Origin: Chitinophagaceae bacterium LGM1
GTDB taxonomy: Bacteria > Bacteroidota > Bacteroidia > Chitinophagales > Chitinophagaceae
Direction: 5' to 3'
Assembly (NCBI GenBank): GCA_018604165.1
Contig: CP075895.1
Span: forward strand, 1,697,501-1,761,500
Length of the DNA: 64,000 nucleotides
Part shown: positions 1 to 8,990 of the stretch, piece after piece
Position numbering within the stretch: position 1 is the stretch's first letter
Layout: each line of letters opens with the position of its first letter
Program-made: the position numbers and the translations under genes
The notes under the pieces: model-generated
What the model was told of the DNA's origin: nothing
Database searches by the model: none
What the model saw: only the letters and a program-made list of their open reading frames with translations

Positions 1-55
1 CTATCGTTACAGGCTCCAGCCCTTTTTGTTCAAATTTGAAATGTATCGTGTACAT
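1..55 (-). CDS. Truncated CDS, N-terminus only, unidentified
   Basis: An ATG at 55-53 on the minus strand opens a reading frame that stays open to the window edge and encodes only about 18 residues (MYTIHFKFEQKGLEPVTI). A good -7 promoter element lies 23 bases upstream of the ATG, which supports a real gene start. The fragment vaguely resembles the first strand of adrenodoxin-type 2Fe-2S ferredoxins, but no cysteine is reached before the edge, so the identity is open. Confidence 0.5.
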   Translation of the reverse strand, partial: MYTIHFKFEQKGLEPVTI

Positions 56-77
56 GATACGGGTAGTAATTTTTGCG

Positions 78-85
78 CAAAGGTA
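78..85 (-). promoter_or_regulatory. Bacteroidota -7 promoter element
   Basis: The minus strand reads TACCTTTG, an exact match to the TAnnTTTG -7 element recognised by the Bacteroidota housekeeping sigma factor. It lies 22 bases before the ATG at 55. I see no clean TTG at the -33 distance. Confidence 0.5.
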
Positions 86-219
86 ATCTAAACAGTTCAG
101 TATGGTTGTGTAAAAACGAAAGATGTAATCTATCGGGGTATTGGTTAGTTCTAAGATTTTTGTTGAATACTTATAATGTTTAAAATAATTTATATATATT
201 GGCTGTAAACAGAAACATT

Positions 220-735
220 ATGCAACAAATCAATTTCTTAGTAACTGCATTGGCAGGTATCATCATCCCCACAGTAGTAGGTATGATATGGTACAACCCC
301 AAAGTGATGGGTACCGCATGGATGAAAGAAGCAGGGCTTACACCCGAAGATGCTAAAGGCGTAAACATGGCAAAAGCGATGGTGTTTTCCATCATAGCCA
401 GTTTCTTCATTGCTTTGTTTATGAATATTGTGGTCATTCATCAGTTTGCTATCAATTCAATATTTGCATCGCCTGCTGATATGGAAGCGTATAAAGACAC
501 TGGTAGCGAACTGCATAAATACATTGACGATTTCTATAGCAAGTATGGTCGCAACTTCCGCACCTTCAAACACGGCGCATTTCATGGTTTTCTAACAGCA
601 TTGCTATTTGTAACACCTGTTATGGCACACGGTGCTATATGGGAAAGAAAAAGCTTTAAGTACTTAGCCATCAACGCTGGTTACTGGATTATTACGCTGA
701 CACTTGTTGGTGGGGTAATATGCGCGTATAGCTAA
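220..735 (+). CDS. DUF1761-like small integral membrane protein
   Basis: 171 residues. A longer frame opens with TTG at 199, but the first ATG is at 220 and gives a protein starting MQQINFLVTALAG, so I chose that. Hydrophobic segments lie near residues 5-25, 50-75, 120-140 and 150-170, consistent with four membrane helices. The short motif WYNPKVMG after the first helix, followed by a polar stretch, fits DUF1761, a family of uncharacterised membrane proteins. It stands alone and ends 6 bases before the convergent gene on its right. Function is unknown. Confidence 0.75.
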   Translation: MQQINFLVTALAGIIIPTVVGMIWYNPKVMGTAWMKEAGLTPEDAKGVNMAKAMVFSIIASFFIALFMNIVVIHQFAINSIFASPADMEAYKDTGSELHKYIDDFYSKYGRNFRTFKHGAFHGFLTALLFVTPVMAHGAIWERKSFKYLAINAGYWIITLTLVGGVICAYS

Positions 736-741
736 GGCACT

Positions 742-1944
742 TTATTGCGGCGTGTATTCAAACGCTATCTGATAGCTCATATTCTTAAATTCAGGAGCAG
801 ACTGGCCTACCCGTAAGTTTTGTACTTGCGGTGTAGGCTCGCATATAGTGTATTGTTGCCCTTTATATTCTATCGTTCTACCCAATGGTTTGTCGAACTT
901 TACTGCAACGGTAATGTGTGTAGGGTAGAGGACGGCTATCATGGGGACGTTGTATATTTCTTTTACCAAATAAAAGAATAGTGCTGCCCTGTCATCGCAA
1001 TCGCTGTAGGTATTAAACAGTGTTTGCTCGGGGCTCATACGTTTTTCTTTTCCGTAAGACTGTTGGTCGTCTTCGTACAGAAACGCATTGCGGGTAAACT
1101 GCATCAGGTAATCTATACCGTTCTTTTGTTTCATGCCTGCTACTGCTTCTTTCAGCACGGGTATCAGTGAGCTGTAGGTTGTATGGCTGAGTGGTATGTT
1201 GAAGTAGGAAGCGTAATCTACCACAGGGTAGTTATTAAAAGCTGTTTGTACCTCATTACTCATTTTTACTTTGAAGTGATATAAGCGGTTGTTGTAGTTA
1301 AACTGTATATCTTTCTCTGTATAACGTTGTGGTGTAAAGTCGGGCAACTGTGTTACTCGGTAAGAGAAAGCTTTTGTGGCTTCGGGTACTATAATGTCTG
1401 TAGCAAACAGGCCTTTTTGTTGCAGGTTGTAGGTGGCGGCATAGTCGTGCCTGTTGAGGCATACATATTGCTTGCCATGGCTCATATAGTAGGGTATGTC
1501 ATAGATGTTCTCATCGCAGTGAACATAGAAAAAAAGTTGGTTATCCTCACTGATAGCCAATGTAGCATCGTAGCCCGATTTGGCAAGCAGAAACCATTTA
1601 TACAAGGTATATCGGGGGTAGTTGTCGGCTTTAGGGGCAATGGCTTGTGCCGTTTTGCGTATCAGTTGATAATACAACCAGTCATTCAACTGCCTTTTTT
1701 CTTTATACTGCAATAATGAGGTAATGATGGGTTGATAATCGAGGTCGTTGATGATATTGTAAAAATCTTGTACAGAGGCTTTGCTGGGTTGTACATTGTA
1801 TGAAATGAGTGTGGCAGTTGTAGCAGGTATTTCAATCGTATCTCCGTAATAATCAATCTTTAATGTTTTATCATCAGCATACGAAAAGAGGGTAACAAAC
1901 TGTAACCCCAAGACAATAAGTAATATATATGCTTTTTTTGCCAT
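742..1944 (-). CDS. Secreted transglutaminase-like protein
   Basis: 400 residues starting MAKKAYILLIVLGLQFVTLF, a convincing signal peptide ending near SYADD. The C-terminal third holds what looks like a transglutaminase/papain-like core. A cysteine lies in SDCDDRAALF (near residue 315), a histidine in PTHITVAV about 30 residues on, and an acidic residue in ICEPTP, the usual Cys-His-Asp/Glu order. The first 250 residues contain no domain I recognise. The substrate is unknown, and many bacterial members act as peptidases rather than crosslinkers. The gene is convergent with the DUF1761-like gene and separated from the next gene by a short AT-rich spacer. Confidence 0.65.
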   Translation of the reverse strand: MAKKAYILLIVLGLQFVTLFSYADDKTLKIDYYGDTIEIPATTATLISYNVQPSKASVQDFYNIINDLDYQPIITSLLQYKEKRQLNDWLYYQLIRKTAQAIAPKADNYPRYTLYKWFLLAKSGYDATLAISEDNQLFFYVHCDENIYDIPYYMSHGKQYVCLNRHDYAATYNLQQKGLFATDIIVPEATKAFSYRVTQLPDFTPQRYTEKDIQFNYNNRLYHFKVKMSNEVQTAFNNYPVVDYASYFNIPLSHTTYSSLIPVLKEAVAGMKQKNGIDYLMQFTRNAFLYEDDQQSYGKEKRMSPEQTLFNTYSDCDDRAALFFYLVKEIYNVPMIAVLYPTHITVAVKFDKPLGRTIEYKGQQYTICEPTPQVQNLRVGQSAPEFKNMSYQIAFEYTPQ

Positions 1945-2021
1945 TAACTACCTTATAAAGTTACAATAACTTAACAATAAATTAATGTTAAGTTTTTCGC
2001 CTTTACAAGCGGTTAACAGTT

Positions 2022-3002
2022 TCAGGCAGTCATGGCCAGCCTGTTGTACTTATTGCGGTATTCCAACGGCGATAGGCCTGTTATCTTTTTGAAGGTGGTG
2101 CGAAATGCCTTTGTGTCGGTATAGCCTACTTCATACATTACCTCGTTCACGTTTTTGCTACCTGTTTCCAGTTCTTTCTTCGCTGCCTCAATCTTCACCC
2201 GTTGTATGTATTCTATAACGGTATTGTTGGTCGCTTTCTTAAATCTGCGCTCGAAACTGCGGCGGCTGAGGGCATACATATAAGCAAGCTGGTCAACCGT
2301 AGGTCTTTCCTTATAGTTGCTTTCTATAAACTCCTGTGCCTTGCGTACAGGTTCATCCTCATGCTCCTTTTGTCCCTGAAATATCATGAAAGCAGACTGG
2401 GTATCTCTTTCTAACTGTATGGCAAATACTTTAGCTATCAGTATGGCCATATCTCGCCCTGCATATTTTTCTATCAGGTGCAGTATCAGGTTCAGGTAAG
2501 AGAACGCACCACCACTTGTGTAGATGCCGTTTTCGTCTGTTATTATCTTCTCCGTTATCAGTTCCACATCCGGAAACATGCTTCTGAATGCATTGGCAGC
2601 TACCCAATGTGTAGCACATTTTTTACCATCCAGCATGCCTGTAGATGCCAGCAGGAAAGCACCTAAACACAAACTGGCTATTTCAGCACCATTGTCTTTC
2701 TGTTCCTGCATCCAGGGTATAAAGTCTTTGTTATCTTCTATGGCTTGCTTTAAGTCGCCGTCTAAAGCCGGTATGATGATGAGGTTTGTTTTTGGTATAT
2801 CGTTTATCAACGCAGTTGCATTGACAGTAAACAACCCGCCCGAAACAGTTGTTTCATGCGTCAGCCCTACCAAATCTATTTTGAATATCGGCTCGCCGTC
2901 ATTCATTTTTATCATCTGGTTTACCTGTGCAAACAATTGCCTGCTGCCTTCGAGGCTTGCCAGAATAGCCCCTTTAGGTACGAGTATGGATATGTGCATC
3001 AT
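2022..3002 (-). CDS. GlxA family AraC-type regulator with DJ-1/PfpI domain
   Basis: 326 residues. Residues 1-190 form a DJ-1/PfpI class I glutamine amidotransferase-like fold with the nucleophile-elbow motif SLCLGAFLLAS (Cys112). Residues about 215-315 carry two helix-turn-helix motifs of the AraC/XylS type, ending in GYTDTKAFRTTFKKITGLSP. Such proteins are transcription regulators in which the amidotransferase-like domain senses a ligand. The gene is divergent from the VOC-DoxX-SRPBCC operon across a 123-base spacer with a promoter element in each direction, so control of that operon is a reasonable inference but unproven. Either of two tandem ATGs could start it. Confidence 0.9.
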   Translation of the reverse strand: MMHISILVPKGAILASLEGSRQLFAQVNQMIKMNDGEPIFKIDLVGLTHETTVSGGLFTVNATALINDIPKTNLIIIPALDGDLKQAIEDNKDFIPWMQEQKDNGAEIASLCLGAFLLASTGMLDGKKCATHWVAANAFRSMFPDVELITEKIITDENGIYTSGGAFSYLNLILHLIEKYAGRDMAILIAKVFAIQLERDTQSAFMIFQGQKEHEDEPVRKAQEFIESNYKERPTVDQLAYMYALSRRSFERRFKKATNNTVIEYIQRVKIEAAKKELETGSKNVNEVMYEVGYTDTKAFRTTFKKITGLSPLEYRNKYNRLAMTA

Positions 3003-3009
3003 AATGTAC

Positions 3010-3017
3010 CAAATTTA
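3010..3017 (-). promoter_or_regulatory. -7 element for the GlxA-like regulator
   Basis: The minus strand reads TAAATTTG just upstream of the regulator start. A TTTG lies 16 bases further upstream, slightly closer than the usual 17-23 spacing. The implied leader is very short. Confidence 0.45.
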
Positions 3018-3088
3018 CGGATAGTACATGTCGCAAACAACCCCTGAACTTGCCGTAATTACACCTCACTGTTTATAATATGAGGTAG

Positions 3089-3096
3089 TAGCTTTG
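3089..3096 (+). promoter_or_regulatory. -7 element for the VOC-DoxX operon
   Basis: TAGCTTTG lies 29 bases before the ATG at 3126, a plausible distance for a short leader. The -33 half is weak (GTTTA only), which would fit a promoter needing an activator. Confidence 0.45.
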
Positions 3097-3125
3097 CATT
3101 ATCATTCACAAATAATAATACGATT

Positions 3126-3533
3126 ATGGCAAATCAAATTTTCGTTAACCTACCGGTAGCAGACCTGCAAAAGAGCATCGGTTTTTTCACACAATTAGGG
3201 TTTACGTTCAATCCGCAGTTTACAGACGACAAGGCAACCTGCATGATTATAGGGCCTAATATTTTTTGTATGCTGCTGGTAAAGGAACGTTTTTCAGATT
3301 TTACGAAAAAGCCAATCAGCGATGCGCATACAGCAACAGAGGTATTACTGGCAATAGATGTACCCACGCGTGGTGCCGTAGATGATATGGTGAGTAAAGC
3401 AATAGCGGCAGGTGGCAGCATATATATGGAGCCGCAAGACCACGGCTGGATGTATCAGCACAGCTTTGCCGACCTTGACGGACACCAGTGGGAAGTATTG
3501 TTTATGGACGAGAGCCTGCTGCCTAAAGAATAA
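3126..3533 (+). CDS. VOC (glyoxalase/bleomycin-resistance-like) protein
   Basis: 135 residues with the vicinal-oxygen-chelate layout. It opens with IFVNLPVADLQKSIGFFTQL and closes with HSFADLDGHQWEVLFMD, the typical C-terminal strand of the PhnB/glyoxalase-like branch. The closing strand keeps a glutamate (WEVLF), but the usual first-strand histidine is an asparagine, so the metal site may be incomplete. It is the first gene of a four-gene plus-strand run, 41 bases before the DoxX gene. The substrate cannot be told from sequence. Confidence 0.85.
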   Translation: MANQIFVNLPVADLQKSIGFFTQLGFTFNPQFTDDKATCMIIGPNIFCMLLVKERFSDFTKKPISDAHTATEVLLAIDVPTRGAVDDMVSKAIAAGGSIYMEPQDHGWMYQHSFADLDGHQWEVLFMDESLLPKE

Positions 3534-3574
3534 ATATTATCTTTCTTATTCATCAAACTAAACATGGTATAATT

Positions 3575-3952
3575 ATGAAAAAGCTAAACATTGCGTACTG
3601 GGTAGTTACCATTCTATTTGCAGGATTTATGATATTTTCTTCATTGGGAAATGTGATGAGCGATGCTCAATCGGTAGAAATGATACACACCCAAATGGGT
3701 TTCCCGAAATATATTATCCCCTTTCTTGGTGTAGCAAAAATACTGGCAGCTATTACGATACTGATACCTAAGCTGGACAGGCTGAAAGAGTGGGCGTATG
3801 CAGGGCTAGTATTTGATTTGGTGGGTGCTACTTATTCATTCATAGCATTGGGCTATCCTGCCAGCGGATGGGCTTTTATGTTAGTTTTCGTAGGGTTCGC
3901 GCTGCTTGCATACTACCTGCACCGTAGAAGAATGCAAACAGCTAATGCATAA
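3575..3952 (+). CDS. DoxX-like membrane protein
   Basis: 125 residues with four predicted membrane helices (about 5-25, 47-65, 70-92 and 96-115) and a basic tail HRRRMQTANA. The pattern matches the DoxX/DUF4267-like group. Members are found in stress and thiol-oxidation contexts, but most, like this one, have no proven role. It sits between the VOC gene and a 68-residue gene whose ATG lies 4 bases after this stop, so co-transcription is very likely. Confidence 0.8.
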   Translation: MKKLNIAYWVVTILFAGFMIFSSLGNVMSDAQSVEMIHTQMGFPKYIIPFLGVAKILAAITILIPKLDRLKEWAYAGLVFDLVGATYSFIALGYPASGWAFMLVFVGFALLAYYLHRRRMQTANA

Positions 3953-3955
3953 TGT

Positions 3956-4162
3956 ATGATAGCCGTATTTAAAACTGATGTACATGAGGCGGTACGTGAT
4001 ACTGTGTTGCAACTGCTTCGTGTACACTTTCCCGATAGCCACATCACCATAGACCTTGAAGATTGCGACCGTGTGTTGCGCATTGCTCCTTGCCTGCAGC
4101 CCGAACAGCAAGTTGAAAAACTATTGACAGAACAAGGGCATTATTGTGAAATACTAAAATAA
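3956..4162 (+). CDS. Small hypothetical protein (68 aa)
   Basis: A 68-residue soluble protein that begins 4 bases after the DoxX stop and ends 9 bases before the SRPBCC gene, so its reality rests mainly on tight operon packing. Its alternating pattern (MIAVFKTDV, then a helix to residue 26, then HITIDLED, VLRIAP and a final helix) suggests a beta-alpha-beta ferredoxin-like fold as in heavy-metal-associated domains. There is no CxxC metal motif; the cysteines at DCDR, APCL and HYCE are spread out. Function unknown. Confidence 0.65.
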   Translation: MIAVFKTDVHEAVRDTVLQLLRVHFPDSHITIDLEDCDRVLRIAPCLQPEQQVEKLLTEQGHYCEILK

Positions 4163-4171
4163 AAACTAACA

Positions 4172-4609
4172 ATGGAAAAACTACATTTTAATATTAGCAT
4201 TGCAGCCCCGCGCGAAAAAGTATGGGATGTATTGTGGACTGACGAAACCTACCGGGCATGGACATCCGTGTTCAGCGAAGGTTCTCGTGCAGAAACCGAT
4301 TGGCAAAAAGGCAGTAAAGTATTCTTTACAGATGGTAGCGGTTCGGGCATGGTATCGCGGATAGACGACCTTGTGCTGCACGAACTGATGTCGTTTCAAC
4401 ATTTGGGCGAGTTAAAAGATGGGGTAGAAGATACTACCAGCGAGCGTGTGCAACAATGGGCAGGTGGCAGAGAAATTTATATACTGAAAACGGTTGATGG
4501 ACAAACTGAACTAACCGTAGAACTGGACCTTGTAGAAGAGTTTAAAGAAATGTTTGCTGGTCTGTTCCCCAAAGCATTAGATATAGTAAAGGAGCTATCT
4601 GAAAAATAG
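4172..4609 (+). CDS. SRPBCC (AHSA1-like) domain protein
   Basis: 145 residues. The N-terminus FNISIAAPREKVWDVLWTDE is the hallmark first strand and helix of START/Bet v1-type folds, followed by the W-x-S region and a long C-terminal helix. AHSA1-like members are small hydrophobic-ligand or chaperone-associated proteins, often paired with small regulators or VOC proteins in Bacteroidota. It is the last gene of the operon that starts at 3126 and is convergent with the next gene. Confidence 0.85.
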   Translation: MEKLHFNISIAAPREKVWDVLWTDETYRAWTSVFSEGSRAETDWQKGSKVFFTDGSGSGMVSRIDDLVLHELMSFQHLGELKDGVEDTTSERVQQWAGGREIYILKTVDGQTELTVELDLVEEFKEMFAGLFPKALDIVKELSEK

Positions 4610-4632
4610 GAGTTACAAGACTTATGTAAGTG

Positions 4633-5316
4633 TTATTCTACATTGAACAGCTTGCTTATATAAAAGTAATACGAGCCATCATTGTTAGGTTCACCACTCA
4701 TTACATATAGCCTCAGTAAATCTTGTCTGTTAGAGAGCATGTCTTTCATCATATCGGGGGTAAGTAAAAATAGTTCTCCCTCTTGCAGACCGTATAAATA
4801 GGTAAATTGTTTGCTTGATGCATAACGCCCTTCTTGTTTGCTACCTATTACTGCACTTGCTATTCCATAGCCTATAAGGCCTGTAGCTTGGTAGTATTCC
4901 TGCCTGACATCGCGATTGGTAGTGTGCCCTTTACTATTTAAGGCAACATACCTGTAATGTTGTGGCAGGTTGGATGCAATGCTCGTAAAGTATAGATATG
5001 TTCCGAAGCGGGCTTTAACATTTGCATATCCTTTCACATTCATGGCACCGTATAGATTGATAAACAATGAATCATTATACTCAATAGCAAAACACTCGTA
5101 CTGCAAGCGTTCAGTTACCTCTCTCGCACTCCCTATAAAGTCATACAGTTTTGCACCTGCCCATTCCTCATCGTTGAAACTTCTCTCACGCCTATTAATA
5201 TGTTTTATCTGTGGTGAGCTATTCAGGAAATCATTTAATGTATAGTATATCAATGCATCTTGTGCATAAGAGGATGCTGAAAAAAGCAATAGCAGTAAAA
5301 CGAGTTTAAAACGCAT
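4633..5316 (-). CDS. Secreted hypothetical protein
   Basis: 227 residues from the ATG at 5316, chosen over an upstream ATG at 5397 because MRFKLVLLLLLFSASSYAQ is a textbook signal peptide ending at A-Q, whereas the longer form buries it. No cysteines follow in a lipobox position, so it is probably periplasmic or outer-membrane associated. The mature part is mixed and polar, with GAKLYDFIGS and a glycine/serine-rich stretch. I recognise no domain. A strong terminator hairpin lies upstream, separating it from the nuclease gene. Confidence 0.7.
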   Translation of the reverse strand: MRFKLVLLLLLFSASSYAQDALIYYTLNDFLNSSPQIKHINRRERSFNDEEWAGAKLYDFIGSAREVTERLQYECFAIEYNDSLFINLYGAMNVKGYANVKARFGTYLYFTSIASNLPQHYRYVALNSKGHTTNRDVRQEYYQATGLIGYGIASAVIGSKQEGRYASSKQFTYLYGLQEGELFLLTPDMMKDMLSNRQDLLRLYVMSGEPNNDGSYYFYISKLFNVE

Positions 5317-5370
5317 ACATAAGGTTGTTAGTAAGCTAAAAGTACAAAATATCTTTTTTGGTTGCAATGA

Positions 5371-5406
5371 AAAAGACATTTGACGGGATGTCGCCAAATG
5401 TCTTTT
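5371..5406 (-). terminator. Terminator after the secreted nuclease gene
   Basis: A perfect 12-base stem (AAAAGACATTTG / CAAATGTCTTTT) with a 12-base loop lies 30 bases after the stop of the gene ending at 5436. A T-rich run follows on the minus strand. Confidence 0.75.
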
Positions 5407-5435
5407 AGATAAGGATTTGTATTACTACGTAGCTT

Positions 5436-8400
5436 CTATTGCTTTATCAGTTGTTGCGTATATATAATGCCCTCTGCGTAGATGCGTATCATATACATAC
5501 CCGAAGCCAGCGACCTGATGTCTGCCTGTAACGTATTGTTGGCAGGGGCGTTTGCAGCAGCTACTGTTTGCCCCATCGTGTTGATGATTTGTATTTGCGC
5601 ATTTGCAGCACTTCTATTGGCAATATATAGTACATCATTAGCAGGGTTTGGATATATCTTAAATGATGTGTTGCTAACACCTGCTACGCTTTCTGGAATA
5701 GGTTTTTTGAGCAACAGCCCTACTATTACAGGGTCGTGGTCTGATGAACGGAATGGGATATTTGAATAAGTATTGCCCCATTGGTTTGCAAAATCGCTGC
5801 CACCGTCATCTATTACGTCGTTATAGTCCAGCAATACAGGTTCGGCAGAATTGATGTTCCATTTTGCCATGCCTGTTACATCGTTTTTCAGGCTGTCGTT
5901 TACTATAGCATAGTCGAGCGAACCTACTTGTGCACTAAACAGGTAAGAATAAGTGCTGTCAGTACCCAATACAGTATAGTTGCCTGCACGGAAAATATCC
6001 ATTGGGTCTTCCTGACTATATGCATTATAGTCGCCCATGGTTATCACTTTGTGCGCACCTGTGGTTGTTATAACGCTGTTGTTTATGAAGTTGATAAGTT
6101 CTATTGCTTGTTTTTTACGGGTATCGTTGTAGCAAGCCTGCCCGTCAAGCTGGTCTGCATCTGCGCCCGTACTACCAGAGCAGCTTTTTGACTTGAAGTG
6201 GTTGATAACATAGTTGAATTGAATACCTGTTGCCAATACCTCAAAAGCCTGAGAAACAGGTGGACGGTTGAACACCGAATTGCTGCTTATCATTACATTG
6301 CCAACCGTATCTACAACTGATGGCTTGTATATAATAGCGCAACGTATAGCATCTGTACAAAAACTTTGTATTGAAGTACCGTCAAACACGAATGTGTAAG
6401 TACCTGCTCCCATTTTTGTATTCAGCCCGTTTACCAAATCCTGTATAGCAGATGCGCTGCCTGTACCGTCATTTTCCATTTCTATCAATCCTACCACATC
6501 GGCATTAATATCTGCAATGGCATTGATGATTTTATCTCGCTGGCGCGTAAACTCTGCTGCCGAATGTGCACCCCTTGCTGTTGGATAGCCACCACCTGCA
6601 CCATCGCCATTGAAATAGTTCAACACATTGAAGCTGGCTACTTTTACATTGGGTGAACCTGCAATGACAGGTATTGACGGTCTTGCAGCGTATGTAAACG
6701 TTGGTGTGGCAGATGGTATGGGTTGCACACGATATTTTGAAAACGCATAGCCTAATACACCTGTCATGTTGCGGATAGTGCTGCCAAGGCGTAGTGTATT
6801 GTCTGTGTTTACATAGGGTAGAGAAGTCATTGTACCCTTGCCATCATCCAGCAATATAGAACGGAGTGTATTGGCAGTAGCCAGTGCATTTACAGCTGCA
6901 ACATTTGATGTTCCTGTGCTGGTAGTGCCTGTAGCCACGGCATCGTTAGGGTCAGCTAATTGTGTAGGTTGGTAGGTTACACCACCTTTTGCCAAACCTA
7001 CTTCACCAAATCTACCCAGTGTATAATTGTCTGTAACAGTCAATGTATCGGGGAAACGAACGAGCATACACTCGTATTTCTCATAGTCGGATAGGTTAGT
7101 TAATGGTAAGGTTATATCAACGATAGATGGCATTGGGTTACCATTGCTGATAACTGTAACGGTTGTATTGTTAATAACTGCCTGATTGAATGATGGTGAT
7201 GCGCTACCCTCTAATACAGTACCTGCAACACGAACCTTATCGCCAATAGCTACTGTTGTGCCGGATACAACAAATATGCCCTCACTTGTGGCAGGGTTGG
7301 TATCTGCATCCGCATTTTCTTCCTGTACATAAAAGCCTGCCGGGCTAAGGGTAGGGTACACACCTGTTACAATGGCTTCTATGGTATAATTGCCTGCTGT
7401 TGCTGTGCTGCCAGTGCCTTGTATGCTGCTTATCAGGGTTGCTTCATCGTCATTGATAGTGAGTGTGGCAACACTGTCAAGAATAGTATAAGGGCTTGAC
7501 GGATTCGTTATTTTGAACACTACTGTTTCAGCGCCCTCGCTCAACGCATCGTTAATAGGTGTAACGGTTGCCGTAATGCTGGTATTACCCGATGGTACAC
7601 TGATAGTACCTGTAGATGCTGTAAGGGTAGCAGGTGTGGCGCTGCCAGAAAGTGTTACTGAATAGTCTGTATTAAAAGCGGCAGTGCCAGTAATGGTATA
7701 GTTGAAAGTTGTAGTGCTGGTTGTAGTAGGGTTGAAGGATATAGTATAGTTACCTGCTATTGGTGTGCTACCCTCTGTTGCATCCGTGTTCTTTGTAATG
7801 CCTATACGGTTGCTGGGTGTATCTACCACTACGTTGTCTATAGCAAATGCAGGGCGAGAACCACCACCGCTTACCTGCCTGCTTGCCCAACGCAACTGTA
7901 CTACAGATTGATTATCGCAAGCCGATGGAAGTGTGATGTTTCTACTTACGATATTTTGTCCTGTTGTAACACCGCTACCTGTTTGTGTGACGGTGTTGTT
8001 TTGGTATTCAATACCTGTAAGGTTGGTAAAGCTACCCGAAGTACCTATGCGGTATTGTAATGTTACCTCGTTGATGCGTGTATTGGTTGTAGTATCGTAA
8101 GGGTTGCGTAGCGTCATGATGTCGTAACTAACCACCACATTGCTACGGCTGGTAGTATTAACGGCGAGGATAAGACTCAAATCAAGCGAACCAGTATTCA
8201 GAAAACCAATTTTGCCATTATAGTTGTGCACGTTGCCACTATTGACACTAGCAGATGAGCTGGTAGTCAGTGTACGGTCGGCAGTAGGTGCGGCTGTATT
8301 GAAGCTGCTACCCGGTGCGGTACTGATTGTCCATCCTTGCCAACCGTTGGGATAGGTAGTAGATGTGTGAGATAACGTACCGAAGTTTTCTGAATAAGGT

Positions 8401-8483
8401 ATGCTTTGCGCTGTGGGATTGGTTTGTGCATAAGACAAATTGAAGCCCAATGCCATGGCTGACAGTAAGAAGATTTTTTTCAT
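5436..8483 (-). CDS. Secreted ExeM/NucH-like nuclease with Calx-beta and T9SS sorting domains
   Basis: 1015 residues. The order is: signal peptide 1-20 (ending SYAQ); a beta-rich region about 20-225 resembling choice-of-anchor folds; a Calx-beta repeat about 230-345 ending TLTINDDEA; an OB-like region about 350-600; an endonuclease/exonuclease/phosphatase domain about 615-930; and a type IX secretion C-terminal sorting domain about 940-1015 (FKIYPNPANDVLYI ... GMYMIRI). The nuclease domain carries VASFNVLNYF, the glutamate in VVGLIEMEND, MGDYNAYSQEDP and the SDHDPV motif, so it looks catalytically intact. Metal-dependent cleavage of extracellular nucleic acid, for phosphate or nucleotide scavenging or biofilm turnover, is the likely role. 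Confidence 0.9.
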   Translation of the reverse strand: MKKIFLLSAMALGFNLSYAQTNPTAQSIPYSENFGTLSHTSTTYPNGWQGWTISTAPGSSFNTAAPTADRTLTTSSSASVNSGNVHNYNGKIGFLNTGSLDLSLILAVNTTSRSNVVVSYDIMTLRNPYDTTTNTRINEVTLQYRIGTSGSFTNLTGIEYQNNTVTQTGSGVTTGQNIVSRNITLPSACDNQSVVQLRWASRQVSGGGSRPAFAIDNVVVDTPSNRIGITKNTDATEGSTPIAGNYTISFNPTTTSTTTFNYTITGTAAFNTDYSVTLSGSATPATLTASTGTISVPSGNTSITATVTPINDALSEGAETVVFKITNPSSPYTILDSVATLTINDDEATLISSIQGTGSTATAGNYTIEAIVTGVYPTLSPAGFYVQEENADADTNPATSEGIFVVSGTTVAIGDKVRVAGTVLEGSASPSFNQAVINNTTVTVISNGNPMPSIVDITLPLTNLSDYEKYECMLVRFPDTLTVTDNYTLGRFGEVGLAKGGVTYQPTQLADPNDAVATGTTSTGTSNVAAVNALATANTLRSILLDDGKGTMTSLPYVNTDNTLRLGSTIRNMTGVLGYAFSKYRVQPIPSATPTFTYAARPSIPVIAGSPNVKVASFNVLNYFNGDGAGGGYPTARGAHSAAEFTRQRDKIINAIADINADVVGLIEMENDGTGSASAIQDLVNGLNTKMGAGTYTFVFDGTSIQSFCTDAIRCAIIYKPSVVDTVGNVMISSNSVFNRPPVSQAFEVLATGIQFNYVINHFKSKSCSGSTGADADQLDGQACYNDTRKKQAIELINFINNSVITTTGAHKVITMGDYNAYSQEDPMDIFRAGNYTVLGTDSTYSYLFSAQVGSLDYAIVNDSLKNDVTGMAKWNINSAEPVLLDYNDVIDDGGSDFANQWGNTYSNIPFRSSDHDPVIVGLLLKKPIPESVAGVSNTSFKIYPNPANDVLYIANRSAANAQIQIINTMGQTVAAANAPANNTLQADIRSLASGMYMIRIYAEGIIYTQQLIKQ

Positions 8484-8573
8484 AATAGCTGATTAAACAG
8501 CCCGCAAATTATTTGCAAATTGTTATCACAGCATTAAGGTAGTAATACCACTATGCTACCATTATGTTAGTGC

Positions 8574-8969
8574 TTATTCTTTGCTAAGAGCCAGCTTTGT
8601 ACAAAACACAGCCGGCAGTAATGTGAGGATGCCGAATGTTTTTTCTAAAGCTGTTACGGCTATAATATTACCTATGGTATTGAGTGCAAACATGACAACC
8701 AATAACCACAATGCAATACGTGTTATTCTCCTGTCAATATAAAAGGGTACCCAACGCATATGTGCTGCTACTATCAGTATAACGGTGATATTGATAAGTA
8801 TAGATACAGTCTCAAACCGCAACATATCTTCATACGATTTCAACCTGCCACCCCAAGTTATTTCATAAGGTATTACACCCGTTAATATCAGTACGTGGAA
8901 TATGATTGTAAAAATCATAATGCCAACAACACTATAAGCAGCCAGTTTGTTAGTGATGAATGATAGCAT
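8574..8969 (-). CDS. Four-helix membrane protein, hypothetical
   Basis: 131 residues with four hydrophobic segments (about 10-33, 53-70, 85-105 and 110-127). The first loop carries EITWGGRLKSYEDMLRFE, a pattern I have seen in small Bacteroidota membrane proteins without assigned function. The start at 8969 gives a short hydrophilic lead MLSFITNK. It ends the run that begins with the E1 gene 21 bases away, so the two may share a transcript. Confidence 0.65.
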   Translation of the reverse strand: MLSFITNKLAAYSVVGIMIFTIIFHVLILTGVIPYEITWGGRLKSYEDMLRFETVSILINITVILIVAAHMRWVPFYIDRRITRIALWLLVVMFALNTIGNIIAVTALEKTFGILTLLPAVFCTKLALSKE

Positions 8970-8990
8970 GAGCTACGTTCTTATTTAGTA

